Position numbers and translations under genes: made by a program. The notes beneath the pieces were generated by a model. The model was not told the DNA's origin. It was given only the letters and a program-made list of their open reading frames with translations, and did not search any database. A DNA stretch of 64,000 bases, taken from assembly GCF_000242455.2 (NCBI RefSeq), contig NC_019892.1:3038001-3102000 (forward strand), given 5' to 3'. Of the stretch, positions 28,285 to 36,890 are shown piece after piece; the stretch's first letter is position 1; each line of letters starts with the position of its first letter. Source of the DNA: Singulisphaera acidiphila DSM 18658. GTDB taxonomy: Bacteria > Planctomycetota > Planctomycetia > Isosphaerales > Isosphaeraceae.

Positions 28285-29447
28285 ACCGCATCCTCCAGGA
28301 AGCCTGCACCAGGTGCTTCGTACGCCACCTTACCCCAGGTTTGCGACGCCCGCCCTGAGAACCAGACCCAAAACGCCATCCACGCTGCGGTGTTAAGGAC
28401 GAGGAAAGACGACGCGACCGAGATGGCCCGCGACCGTGTCCCGAAGCCAAGCACCCCGGCCAAGCCAACCAGGTAAGTGACGACCTGGATTAGGAAGAGA
28501 GCGCGGTAGAGCGGACCCTCAAGCACAGCAGCGAGGCCGAGGGCCCCCAACAACGTCCAAGGAACGAGGAGCCGGGCCAGCTTGTGCGAGACGAACTGCC
28601 ACCAGATTGGGTTCCGCCAAGGGATCAAGAGAGAGGGGAGCCGAATGAGGAGTTGGAAGTTGCCGCTAAGCGTCCGAACCTTCCGGCGGAACTCGTCGCG
28701 GACCCGGTCGGGCAGTCGATCGAAGGCCCGAGCGCGTTCATCATGGACGATGCGGTAGCCTTGCATCACCACCAGCAACGGCCAGTAGACGTCGTCGAGA
28801 AGAGTCCCGCGAGGAATGGGCCGGAACAAGCCGCGTCGAACCGCACAGATCGCCCCAGTCAGTCCGATGCTCGAGTGCAGGCAGCTTTCAGTCCGGCGTA
28901 ACCACTTCTCGAACCGCCAGTACAGCCCCACGCCGGCCAAGATGCCAGGACCCGACTCCAGGATCAGATGGCCACTGACACCACCAACCGTCGGATCGGC
29001 AAAGTTCTCCAACAGGCGTTCCAGCGCATCCGGGGCCCAGGTCTGCCGGGTGTCGGCCAAGACCAGGACCTCATGCAAAGCCTCGTTACAGCCAGCGCTC
29101 AGAGCCGCGGCCTTGCCCACGTTGTCCGGCAGTTCGAGGACCCGGACGATCTCTACACCAGCGGCCCTCGCGGCGTTGGCCGTGCCGTCGGTCGATCCGT
29201 CGGAAACCACGATGATCTCTCCAGGCTGGCCTGACTCGGCGATCAACGCAGCAAATTCGCGAACCCGGCGGCCGATCGAAGCTGCCTCATTGCGGGCGGT
29301 CAACACCACCGAGACTGATGGCCTATGGCCCCCTCCATGGGGGACGAGACGGACCCGCTTCCGGACAAGGCCCGCGAGAATCAGGGGATAGACAAGATAG
29401 GGATAAACGACGCACGCGACGCACAACCAAAATGCTATTGCGAGCAT
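28281..29447 (-). CDS. Membrane-bound glycosyltransferase family 2
   Basis: 388 aa, start ATG at 29447-29445 with AAGGA about eight bases upstream, four bases after the stop of the preceding gene. One N-terminal span (AFWLCVACVVYPYLVYPLIL) precedes a GT2 domain (VSVVLTARNEAASIGRRV, IIVVSDGSTDGT, VLVLADTRQTW). Two or three spans follow at the C-terminus (LVPWTLLGALGLAAVL, LFLIQVVTYLVGLAGVLGF). This layout resembles processive or polyprenyl-linked GT2 enzymes of the IcaA/HAS type, but there is no clear QxxRW motif, so processivity is not shown. Confidence 0.87.
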   Translation of the reverse strand: MLAIAFWLCVACVVYPYLVYPLILAGLVRKRVRLVPHGGGHRPSVSVVLTARNEAASIGRRVREFAALIAESGQPGEIIVVSDGSTDGTANAARAAGVEIVRVLELPDNVGKAAALSAGCNEALHEVLVLADTRQTWAPDALERLLENFADPTVGGVSGHLILESGPGILAGVGLYWRFEKWLRRTESCLHSSIGLTGAICAVRRGLFRPIPRGTLLDDVYWPLLVVMQGYRIVHDERARAFDRLPDRVRDEFRRKVRTLSGNFQLLIRLPSLLIPWRNPIWWQFVSHKLARLLVPWTLLGALGLAAVLEGPLYRALFLIQVVTYLVGLAGVLGFGTRSRAISVASSFLVLNTAAWMAFWVWFSGRASQTWGKVAYEAPGAGFLEDAV

Positions 29448-29451
29448 GATA

Positions 29452-30516
29452 TTATCCTTTGCCATTGCCTCGATGCCGGTTCGGATCGACGGACCGATCA
29501 CCCTCGGTCCGCCACGTCACGTAATCGAAGCTCCAGCGGTAGTTCTGGTTGAACTGCTTGCCGCCGATGAGCCAGGCCTGGTCGACCCCACCCGCGAAGA
29601 TCGCGTCGCCCCGGTCGCGGTAGATCGCATTGCCCGTCCGCCGATAGAGCCAGGCGAACGCAGGGGCGATGAGCAGGTTCAGGTCGGGCGCAGGCTCGGG
29701 CCCCCCCACTCCCTTCGCTTCGTGATCGACGTATCGAAATGCCCTTGACTTGGCGATCCAGGTATTCTTCCAAAGCCAGTCGGCGCCGACCCGGATGGCT
29801 TCGGGAATCCGCGCGTCGCCCGTTTTCGCGTGGTAGGCGATCAAGGCCTCCGCAGTCAGGCCGAACATGAACGGCTGGTGGAAAGGAGCCGTCCGAGAGA
29901 TGAACCACTGGTCGATGTGTCCCAGAGCCTGGTCCACGAGCAGGCGAAGTCGAGGCCGATGCGGTTCGCCCACCTCCTCGGCCTTCATCAGATTGTGGAT
30001 GTTGTAGGCCACTTCCCGGCTCATCGCGACGTTCTGGGACCAGGCGGCCGGCGCGGAGTCGGAGGCGAAGGCCGCATTTTGCGACAAGGCAACAAGCGCC
30101 TCACGCGATTTCGGATCCTTCGTCCGCTGGTAGTGCATTGCCAATCCGTGCGGAAAGATCCAATAGCCGGGCACCTTTCCATCGTTCGCCAGGACGTACC
30201 GGTCACGGTAAATGGCCATGGCGTGGTCGGCGGCGACCAGCCACGAGCGATCAGCAGAGAAGTCGGCGATCTGCAAGAGGACCCGCTGCGCATCGTAGTA
30301 GGTGGCACCCAGCAGCGGGTCAAGCGGACCATTCGTCTCCTTCAGGCTTGCAGCGTGCGTCTTCCCGAATTTGATCATCTGCGCCCACCAACGGGCGAGT
30401 TGCGGAATTGGTGGCACGTCCGCCGAAGGCCGAGGGGTATGGGGGAGGGCTGGAGCACCCGCCAAGGCGAGAGCCCCTCCCAGAAACGCTCTCCGATTCA
30501 TTGGTGCATCAAACAT
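29452..30516 (-). CDS. Tat-exported paralogue of the PKD-protein C-terminal domain
   Basis: 354 aa. The start is the ATG at 30516-30514 (GGAG six to seven bases upstream); MNRRAFLGGALALAGAPALP is a twin-arginine signal. The mature part matches residues about 710-1016 of the PKD protein over its whole length. Shared segments are ATYYDA/ATYYDS, QIADFSADRSWL/QIADYTGDSSWL, MSREVAY/LSREVAY, GHIDQW/GHLDQW, NLLIAPAF and YRDRGDAIFAGGVDQAWL, with KQFNQNYRWSF near the end. The all-helical pattern suggests an alpha-toroid enzyme. I do not recognise a named family. Tat export implies folding in the cytoplasm before transport, perhaps with a metal. It lies between GT genes of the operon. Confidence 0.87.
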   Translation of the reverse strand: MFDAPMNRRAFLGGALALAGAPALPHTPRPSADVPPIPQLARWWAQMIKFGKTHAASLKETNGPLDPLLGATYYDAQRVLLQIADFSADRSWLVAADHAMAIYRDRYVLANDGKVPGYWIFPHGLAMHYQRTKDPKSREALVALSQNAAFASDSAPAAWSQNVAMSREVAYNIHNLMKAEEVGEPHRPRLRLLVDQALGHIDQWFISRTAPFHQPFMFGLTAEALIAYHAKTGDARIPEAIRVGADWLWKNTWIAKSRAFRYVDHEAKGVGGPEPAPDLNLLIAPAFAWLYRRTGNAIYRDRGDAIFAGGVDQAWLIGGKQFNQNYRWSFDYVTWRTEGDRSVDPNRHRGNGKG

Positions 30517-30866
30517 TCGAGGCTCCTGCAATCAGGAAGAGACGCGGGAGGCCAACCGTGAGAGGTCATGATTTGTGAAGTCGAACGCCGGGGTAGAACA
30601 GGGGCGTGCTATTCGGAATCCATCGCGTTCTTTCCGAACAACGATGCGGAGTCGCGCAGCAAAGACAGGAAGCGCGATGAAGCACTTCAAGAGCGAACAC
30701 GGCCTACCAAGGGGTTGTGCATACGGCCACACCATCGTGGCTTTGCAAACCCACCTCCTGGAGCGTTCGCCAGTGAGGGCATGCCACGCCCTCAATCGCT
30801 GGACGGGCGGGCAATCCCGTTTGGCGGGATGGGCCTGAGCGAAAGCAAAGTGGGGTTGTCCCCCGC
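30517..30866. other. Intra-operon gap with small hairpin
   Basis: 350 bp without a convincing gene between two co-directional genes. ATCCCG (30814-30819) and CGGGAT (30825-30830) form a 6-bp hairpin, without a T-run on either side. An open frame on the minus strand covers the gap but has no ribosome binding site or family resemblance. Confidence 0.5.
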
Positions 30867-32054
30867 TCACCCGACGGCGGGGTGATGATAGCCCGGAGCG
30901 AGACTCGTGAGCTCGTCGAAGAGCCGGTGATAGTGGCTAGCCTGAGCCTCGAAGGTGAACTGCTCTTGAACACGTTGCCGCCCACGCCTGCCCATCGACC
31001 ACCGCCCCTCGTCATCGCGCAGGGCGTCGAGGAGGCGGTCAGCCAGGGCGGCCGCGTCGCCTGGAGGCACCAGGCGACCATTGACCCCTTCCTCGATGAC
31101 CTCCGGCGTTCCTCCCACGGCAGTGGCCACGACAGGCACGCTGGCGGCCGATGCCTCCAAGGCCACATTCGGCAGGCCTTCGGTAAAGGAAGGGAGCGTG
31201 AACAAGTCAAAATGCGGGATGATCCGGTCGAGATCGTCACGGAATCCTGCAAGGAGGAATCGATCGGCCAGGCCGGACTCGCCAATCTGGCGCTCCAGAT
31301 CTGCGTGCAACGGACCATCGCCAAAGATCACGAACCCAACGTCCGAGTTCTCCCGCACAACTCGGCGGGCAGCTTCCACGAGCACGCCAAATCCCTTCTC
31401 AGGGCTCAACCGCCCGGCGGCACCCACCACACGTGACGGCGGCGTGGGGAAAAGACCTCGGAGCCAAACTCCATCGGCCGGATCAGCAGAGTCAAACCGC
31501 GCGGCCCGGATCGCGTTGCGGATGACGATCACCCGGTCGGTCGAGACGCCCGCGCAGCGCACCTTGACGGCCTGGCCCTCCGAGACGCAGACAACCCGGT
31601 CCATCCCACGAAGGCAGAGTCGGTCCAGACCCTCATTGAACCGGACCTTCACCGTTGCGGCCGTCCAGCCTCGTGAGACTGCGATCACGGGAATCCCAGC
31701 TTGACGGGCGGCCAGCCAGCCAAGGATGTCGGGCTTGTAGCCGTGGCAGCAGAGTACATCTGCGCCGATCCTTACCAGTTGCCTGGCCACCTCGTGCACC
31801 GCCGCGCGATAGTGTGGCTTGTTCTCACGAAGCTCCAAGGCCTCGACACCTTCTGATGACAACGCCTCCAGAAACGGCCGGGCTCGTCCCCCCTCGGTAA
31901 AAGCGAGGAAGACGGATCGAACGTCGGCCGGTAGGCTGGTGGCCAGGCCAATCATCTGCCTTTCGGGGCCACCGAAGAACGGCGATGCCGTCAGGTGCGC
32001 GACGACCGTACGCCTCCCAACTCGGAGGCGATCCTCACCAGATCCTTGAATCAT
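30867..32054 (-). CDS. Glycosyltransferase family 4
   Basis: GT-B retaining transferase, 395 aa, start ATG at 32054-32052. The N-terminal acceptor domain has TASPFFGGPERQMIGLA and the C-terminal domain has GAAGRLSPEKGF with the donor-phosphate Arg and Lys. The intact EX7E motif is in FTEGLPNVALEA, followed by VPVVATAVGGTPEVI. It acts in the cytoplasm on the lipid-linked glycan. Donor sugar not predictable. Confidence 0.9.
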   Translation of the reverse strand: MIQGSGEDRLRVGRRTVVAHLTASPFFGGPERQMIGLATSLPADVRSVFLAFTEGGRARPFLEALSSEGVEALELRENKPHYRAAVHEVARQLVRIGADVLCCHGYKPDILGWLAARQAGIPVIAVSRGWTAATVKVRFNEGLDRLCLRGMDRVVCVSEGQAVKVRCAGVSTDRVIVIRNAIRAARFDSADPADGVWLRGLFPTPPSRVVGAAGRLSPEKGFGVLVEAARRVVRENSDVGFVIFGDGPLHADLERQIGESGLADRFLLAGFRDDLDRIIPHFDLFTLPSFTEGLPNVALEASAASVPVVATAVGGTPEVIEEGVNGRLVPPGDAAALADRLLDALRDDEGRWSMGRRGRQRVQEQFTFEAQASHYHRLFDELTSLAPGYHHPAVG

Positions 32055-32201
32055 GGGTGAATCCTTGGGACTCGATGGATGAGTCGAGTGGTACAAGAGG
32101 ATTCTTCACCATCATCATGGGGGGGATCGCCCTGCGTCTTCCGCAACAAAAATCAAGGCTCTTGGTCGTGGCCCTGCGAAGTCAGAGGGTCACGCGTGGA
32201 G

Positions 32202-34028
32202 TCAGGAATCAGCGATAGACGCGCTGACCCGGCTCCGTTCCCCCCGACGCAGAAACCGGGTCCGGATGAACCGAAAAGATAAGCGGAATCCCGATTTTTC
32301 GATTCCGCGACGCGACTTATCATTTCCCGAGAGACAGTAGATCCACACGCTTTGGCAGTCTCTCAGTCCCCGCTCGATGAGCTCACACAGAACGGCGGGA
32401 TAGATCGACCGACCACGGGCAAGCGGGGCAGTCCAACAATCGTAGATCACGGCTCCAGGCTCATCGAGCACGATCTTGCAGTCGGCGCCCGACTCGTGAG
32501 TCGCCACGATTTCGCTCCGGATCCCGACCCACGACGCATGGACGACCGTCTGTTTATCGAGTGCGATGAACAACCTATCGCCCCGCCGAAGCCGCTCCCG
32601 AAAGTCATGCAGTCGGGCGGTGTTGAAGACATCGGGGTAATCGCCCGCCAGATCCGCCAGACTCGCAAGCGTCCCCAACTCGATGACAATCCCATCTGGC
32701 AAGCGAATCGGCCGACGATCCGTCACGGGCAACCGATGATCGATTGAGTATACGAGTACTTCGTCACGAGCGTAGACCGCGGCACGAAAGACATTGGTGA
32801 AGACACGCCGGCCGACCCCGACGGCCCCATGACGGGACAGGCCGCGTTGCAGGGACGCCACTAGCCCCTTCCTCTCCGAGTCCGCCCATCGCATCATGGA
32901 TTCCAGGCGCGGCCATCTTCGAAGGCATTCCCGTACCCCCTGACCGAAACGGAACGCCCGAGCCCGGGACGTGGTTGGAAAGAGCCTTGCCGTGTAATTG
33001 GTGCGCGTACAATTGGCGTAGCGGCTCTTGTAGTCTTCGTCGCCCACCGAGAAATCGAATTCATCGATCCCCCGGTCACCGCAATACTCAAGAAGCTCGC
33101 GAAGCAGGACCTGTCCCGGCGAGTTGTCCCAGTGATCGAGATCAAAGGTCGGCTTGTAATAGATCAGTCGGCCGTGCGACTCGAAGCCGAGGTGATAGGC
33201 GATCGGCCGGCCGTCCAATTCCAGGATCGCGAACCGGAGTAAAGTGCGAGGGTCGACCCGTTCGACGAGGGATTCGCAGAGCGCGAGTAGCCAAGCGTGG
33301 CGAGTGAGTTCGGCGTCACCGCCCATCGTCCTGCGGGCGAGGTATTGACGGAAAAAATCAGGAATATGCGTGCGGATCTCTTCCCGATCCTCTAGGTGGC
33401 GGAACGTGAGTTTGCCCAGCTTTCGTAGCCTGTTCTGATAGTACCTCGTCTTTCCCTTCTTCAACGCTTCACCCAGAAGCGCGTGGCGGTCGCCGGCCAA
33501 GACCAGGGCCGGGCAGACGCCGCCCGGCTGAAACGTGAGCCGGGGTCCGAGGTTTGCGGCCAAGGACGAGCATACAGCCAGGAAATGAGAGGTCTCGGGC
33601 AGATTCTCCAGGACGCACCCTTTCCAGTTGAGGCCTGAATCGAGGAGTGTGCGGAGGGCCAGTTCGAGCGATGCGGCGGTCTCAGTTCCATCGGAGAGGA
33701 AATCGTTGTAATCTGAATATCCGTGCCCGATGAACTTCAGGATCCGCCCTTCAAGGGCGACGGGGAGCAAACCCACCAGACGGTCGCCCTTGAAGACCAC
33801 CGGGACACAGGGTGTCCGCCGTGGGCTTGGGATGTCCAGACAGGCGCGGACCCAAGCAAACGTCGTGAAGATGTCGGGGCGCGGGCCTGCCTGCCAAAGC
33901 TCGTCCCAAGGCTCGGCCAAGGCCTCGAGGCGGGCGAGGTCCGTGACTATCTCGCACCGGAGGCAAAGTGCCGACCGCCGTGGCACCGCCATCGATCCTA
34001 GCGTCATCATCGCTGCCTCTCGTTTCAT
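32202..34028 (-). CDS. FemAB/CelD(BcsL)-type GNAT acyltransferase with a second GNAT-like half
   Basis: 608 aa. Residues about 30-320 resemble the CelD/BcsL acetyltransferase group: TTFAWVRACLD, the helix KGKTRYYQNRLRKLGKLTF, then YHLGFESHGRLIYYKPTFD and EFDFSVGDEDYKSRYA. Such proteins occur in exosortase and cellulose loci and are thought to acylate or aminoacylate surface glycans. The C-terminal about 200 residues form another acyltransferase-like domain (RLRRGDRLFIALDKQTVVHASWVG, IYPAVLCELIERGLRDC, GIEKSGFRLSFRF). The ATG at 34028 has GAGGA ten bases upstream. Substrate unknown. Confidence 0.82.
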   Translation of the reverse strand: MKREAAMMTLGSMAVPRRSALCLRCEIVTDLARLEALAEPWDELWQAGPRPDIFTTFAWVRACLDIPSPRRTPCVPVVFKGDRLVGLLPVALEGRILKFIGHGYSDYNDFLSDGTETAASLELALRTLLDSGLNWKGCVLENLPETSHFLAVCSSLAANLGPRLTFQPGGVCPALVLAGDRHALLGEALKKGKTRYYQNRLRKLGKLTFRHLEDREEIRTHIPDFFRQYLARRTMGGDAELTRHAWLLALCESLVERVDPRTLLRFAILELDGRPIAYHLGFESHGRLIYYKPTFDLDHWDNSPGQVLLRELLEYCGDRGIDEFDFSVGDEDYKSRYANCTRTNYTARLFPTTSRARAFRFGQGVRECLRRWPRLESMMRWADSERKGLVASLQRGLSRHGAVGVGRRVFTNVFRAAVYARDEVLVYSIDHRLPVTDRRPIRLPDGIVIELGTLASLADLAGDYPDVFNTARLHDFRERLRRGDRLFIALDKQTVVHASWVGIRSEIVATHESGADCKIVLDEPGAVIYDCWTAPLARGRSIYPAVLCELIERGLRDCQSVWIYCLSGNDKSRRGIEKSGFRLSFRFIRTRFLRRGERSRVSASIADS

Positions 34029-34189
34029 CGAAGCTCATTCCTCTCCGGGTCACGGTTCAGAGGCCCCCCATCCTTGGGTCGAAATGCGTCCGCAACGTAT
34101 TGGTCCCGACGTCGGTCCGCTTCCCATCCACAGACGATGCCAGTGTGAGCGAGTCCCGAATTACAACGAGGCCGCCGGATGCCCGAAGA

Positions 34190-35200
34190 TCATCGCGTGG
34201 CTACCCCGCCGACGGTTGAAGTTGGGAGATGTTTTCGCGACTCGAATGGTCGACTCAAGGCGATCAGCAGCCGCACAGCAGATCCGAGAGGAGTCGCAAG
34301 GGGGCTGGCACAGACGCTGGCCATCGTGGACCAGAGAAAGCTGTAGGACTTCCCCATGCGGAATTGTTTCCGTAACTCTCGAGCTTCGCGCCACCGGCCC
34401 CAGTACCCGAGCATGCAAGCGGTCTTCTCGGCACGGCGGGATAAAACCTCGTCGAGCACCTCACGCAGCGCGTCCGGGCATACCGTACGAACCAGATTGG
34501 CGTGACTCAAAATGGGCTCGATGGACCGGGGTGCGCGATACCCAAGGCTCAGGGCCGAGGCCTCTCGGTGATAGGCAACAAGCGGCTCCAAATTAATCGC
34601 GACCGTCTCGTTCAACAGCATCTTGAGGAACAGGAAGCTATCCTCGCCAAAGAGGCAACGCCCGGTCGCGAAAAATCCTCCCCAGCGGCGTACCACCTCG
34701 GTGCGAGCCACGGTCGACCATGGACACATATACGCAAGCACGGAAGAAAGCGACTCCGGAGATGTGGCAGGGCCAGCTCGGTACAAGCCATCTACCAAAC
34801 CACGTCCTCTCCAGAGCGGGACCGAGGACTGATTTTCCGGAAGGTTAAAGTACGCCGAAGTCACCGAGGCTACGCCGGGATTTAGGTTGTCAAGCAACGA
34901 AACGCTGCGTGCGAGGAACTCGGGAAGCCATTCGTCGTCCGCATCGAGAAACGCAACATATTCCCCCTTAGCCTGCTGAATCCCTCGGTTGCGAGCCGAA
35001 CCAGGACCGGAATTGGCCTGAGAGATCAAGCGAATCCGAGGATCGTTCACGGATTCAACGATCACCGGGCCTTCGTCGGTTGAGCCATCGTCGACGACGA
35101 TCACCTCATACTCGCCGAACGTCTGCGCCCTAATCGAGTCAAGCGCACGCCGGATGTAGCTCGCCTTGTTGTAAAGCGGAATGACAACGGAGACTCTCAT
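34190..35200 (-). CDS. Glycosyltransferase family 2
   Basis: 336 aa. Classic GT2 N-terminus (VSVVIPLYNKASYIRRALDSI, VIVVDDGSTDEG) and the metal-binding FLDADDEW. A helical C-terminal part follows, with no membrane span. It lies 50 bp after the deacetylase fusion gene and 161 bp before the acyltransferase. Adds one sugar on the cytoplasmic side; specificity unknown. Confidence 0.9.
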   Translation of the reverse strand: MRVSVVIPLYNKASYIRRALDSIRAQTFGEYEVIVVDDGSTDEGPVIVESVNDPRIRLISQANSGPGSARNRGIQQAKGEYVAFLDADDEWLPEFLARSVSLLDNLNPGVASVTSAYFNLPENQSSVPLWRGRGLVDGLYRAGPATSPESLSSVLAYMCPWSTVARTEVVRRWGGFFATGRCLFGEDSFLFLKMLLNETVAINLEPLVAYHREASALSLGYRAPRSIEPILSHANLVRTVCPDALREVLDEVLSRRAEKTACMLGYWGRWREARELRKQFRMGKSYSFLWSTMASVCASPLATPLGSAVRLLIALSRPFESRKHLPTSTVGGVATR

Positions 35201-35250
35201 AAAGATCGGTCCCCCCCAAGGTCTTAAGCACCGGCGTCAAGCCGTGCCCG

Positions 35251-36837
35251 TTAAACCTTCCAGCCTTCCACAACCGACAAGAACCGCAGGTCGCTGAACG
35301 AGTGATCTACTCCTTGTCGCAGGACGTTCATCGCCTTGAAATCCGGAGGATTCGTGTCGCCGTAGGCCGACATGCAATGGGTACAGCCCAGACTTCCTAA
35401 CCGGTTGCGGACCTCATCGGACATGTCCATCCGTTTTCCATAGGGATAAGCCAGCACCCGAATCGTCTTCGAGTCGCCGAGTTCACGCTCCAGGTCCGTC
35501 GACGCCGTCACGATTTCGGCAACCGCCTCCTCCACGGGCACCTCGGCCAGATTGACGTGGCGGCAAGTGTGGTTTCCGAAGCGGAAGCCCCAGGACTGCA
35601 TGAGCCGGACTTGGTCCCAGGAAAGCGCAGGGACCCGGCGACCGAGCCGCTTGATGTCGTGTGGGAACGCTTCATCGGGGGTGCCCACAATGCGTGTCGA
35701 AAGGAAGAAGGTGCAGGGCAGTCCCAGTCGTCGCAGGATCAGGGCGGCCTGGAAGTTGTCCTCATAGCCATCGTCAAACGTCAGGACGACAGCGGGCCGC
35801 CGGCGCGGACGCCCGAGGCTGGCCAGGAACTCGGGCAGGTCAAGCACATCGTACCGCCGAGCCAGCAAGCTCATCTGTCGGGCGAACTGTTCCACACCGA
35901 CCGTGACCGTATCGAGGAAGCCGTCATCGACCCGGTGGTACAGCAGCACGCTGACGTGAGAGCTCCCAGTCAGTCGACGAAGCAGGTTACGGGGTGGGAC
36001 ATAGAGATAGACATAGCCAAGTAGCGCAAGGACCTTGATAACACTGCGCAGCCTTCTCGAAAGAGGGACTCGCTGGCGGACATCTCGGGCCATGACCGAC
36101 GAGGGATGCCGGCTCAGAGGACTTGCGCCGTTAGCTTGCGGAATAATCGTTGCCGTCCCATCGTCGAGTTGCCTCAACGCCTCGAGGAGGACCTCAGTCC
36201 CCAGCGCATCGAGCGCGAAACGAAGACCGACAGGCGTCGTATAGGGCGGGACTTCAAGGGCCCGCTGGTGGATCCGCCCGCCGGTCTTCGGGCTGCAACC
36301 CATCCATTGAATGCTCACACCGGTTCGCTCCACACCGTCGTGGATCTCGCTGAACCCGGTGGGAATCCCTGGATGGTCCGTCAGCAGGCCCTTGGAGATG
36401 TTGATCGTCCCGTACTTCGGGATCTCGAAAAGCTCATGTTCAAAGATCGGCCCCACAAGCGCGATGCCCAGACACGGTCTTGCTTCGCTCACTTCCCTGA
36501 GTGTTGCGGAGGAGTGAAGTGACGGGACGAGCCGGTAGTGAATGTTCGGCAGGTCGATCCGGTCGAGAGCCTCGGGCAAGCCGACCGGGCTCCCCGGAGA
36601 GCGAGGCACGGGCCTAGGCCAATGCCCCGCGAGGTCGAGCGATGTCGGTTCCGGAACGGCCCGGCGTCGATTCACCCTCAGGTTCAGGCTCCAGCGACGT
36701 CGAGTCTTCTCCTGGAAGACCGTGATCGTCCAGTGAGGGAAGGCTCGCGCGATCCGCTCCACGTCTTCGATCGTGGAGGGAGTGTTGTCGCTCCCGACAA
36801 AGACCGCGATCCGTCGCAATTGATGGGTGCCGATCAT
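35251..36837 (-). CDS. Formyltransferase-like domain fused to NodB polysaccharide deacetylase
   Basis: 528 aa, ATG at 36837-36835 with GAGGA upstream. Residues 120-230 resemble the formyltransferase N-terminal fold (YGTINISKGLLTDHPGIPTGFSEIHDGVERTGVSIQWM). The catalytic Asn-His-Asp set is incomplete: the usual NxH reads NIS (146-148) and the usual DTG reads KTG (184-186). A short hydrophobic stretch (VLALLGYVYLYV, 269-280) is followed by the NodB domain, with TFDDGYEDN (353-361) holding the base and metal Asp, and HTCRH (423-427) holding the metal His residues. It would remove N-acetyl groups from the glycan; the front domain may only bind ligand. Confidence 0.87.
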   Translation of the reverse strand: MIGTHQLRRIAVFVGSDNTPSTIEDVERIARAFPHWTITVFQEKTRRRWSLNLRVNRRRAVPEPTSLDLAGHWPRPVPRSPGSPVGLPEALDRIDLPNIHYRLVPSLHSSATLREVSEARPCLGIALVGPIFEHELFEIPKYGTINISKGLLTDHPGIPTGFSEIHDGVERTGVSIQWMGCSPKTGGRIHQRALEVPPYTTPVGLRFALDALGTEVLLEALRQLDDGTATIIPQANGASPLSRHPSSVMARDVRQRVPLSRRLRSVIKVLALLGYVYLYVPPRNLLRRLTGSSHVSVLLYHRVDDGFLDTVTVGVEQFARQMSLLARRYDVLDLPEFLASLGRPRRRPAVVLTFDDGYEDNFQAALILRRLGLPCTFFLSTRIVGTPDEAFPHDIKRLGRRVPALSWDQVRLMQSWGFRFGNHTCRHVNLAEVPVEEAVAEIVTASTDLERELGDSKTIRVLAYPYGKRMDMSDEVRNRLGSLGCTHCMSAYGDTNPPDFKAMNVLRQGVDHSFSDLRFLSVVEGWKV

Positions 36838-36890
36838 CAATAGTCCTCACCAAAGAAAACCCCGCCGTGACAGGTTTCCGGGCAAGGGCC

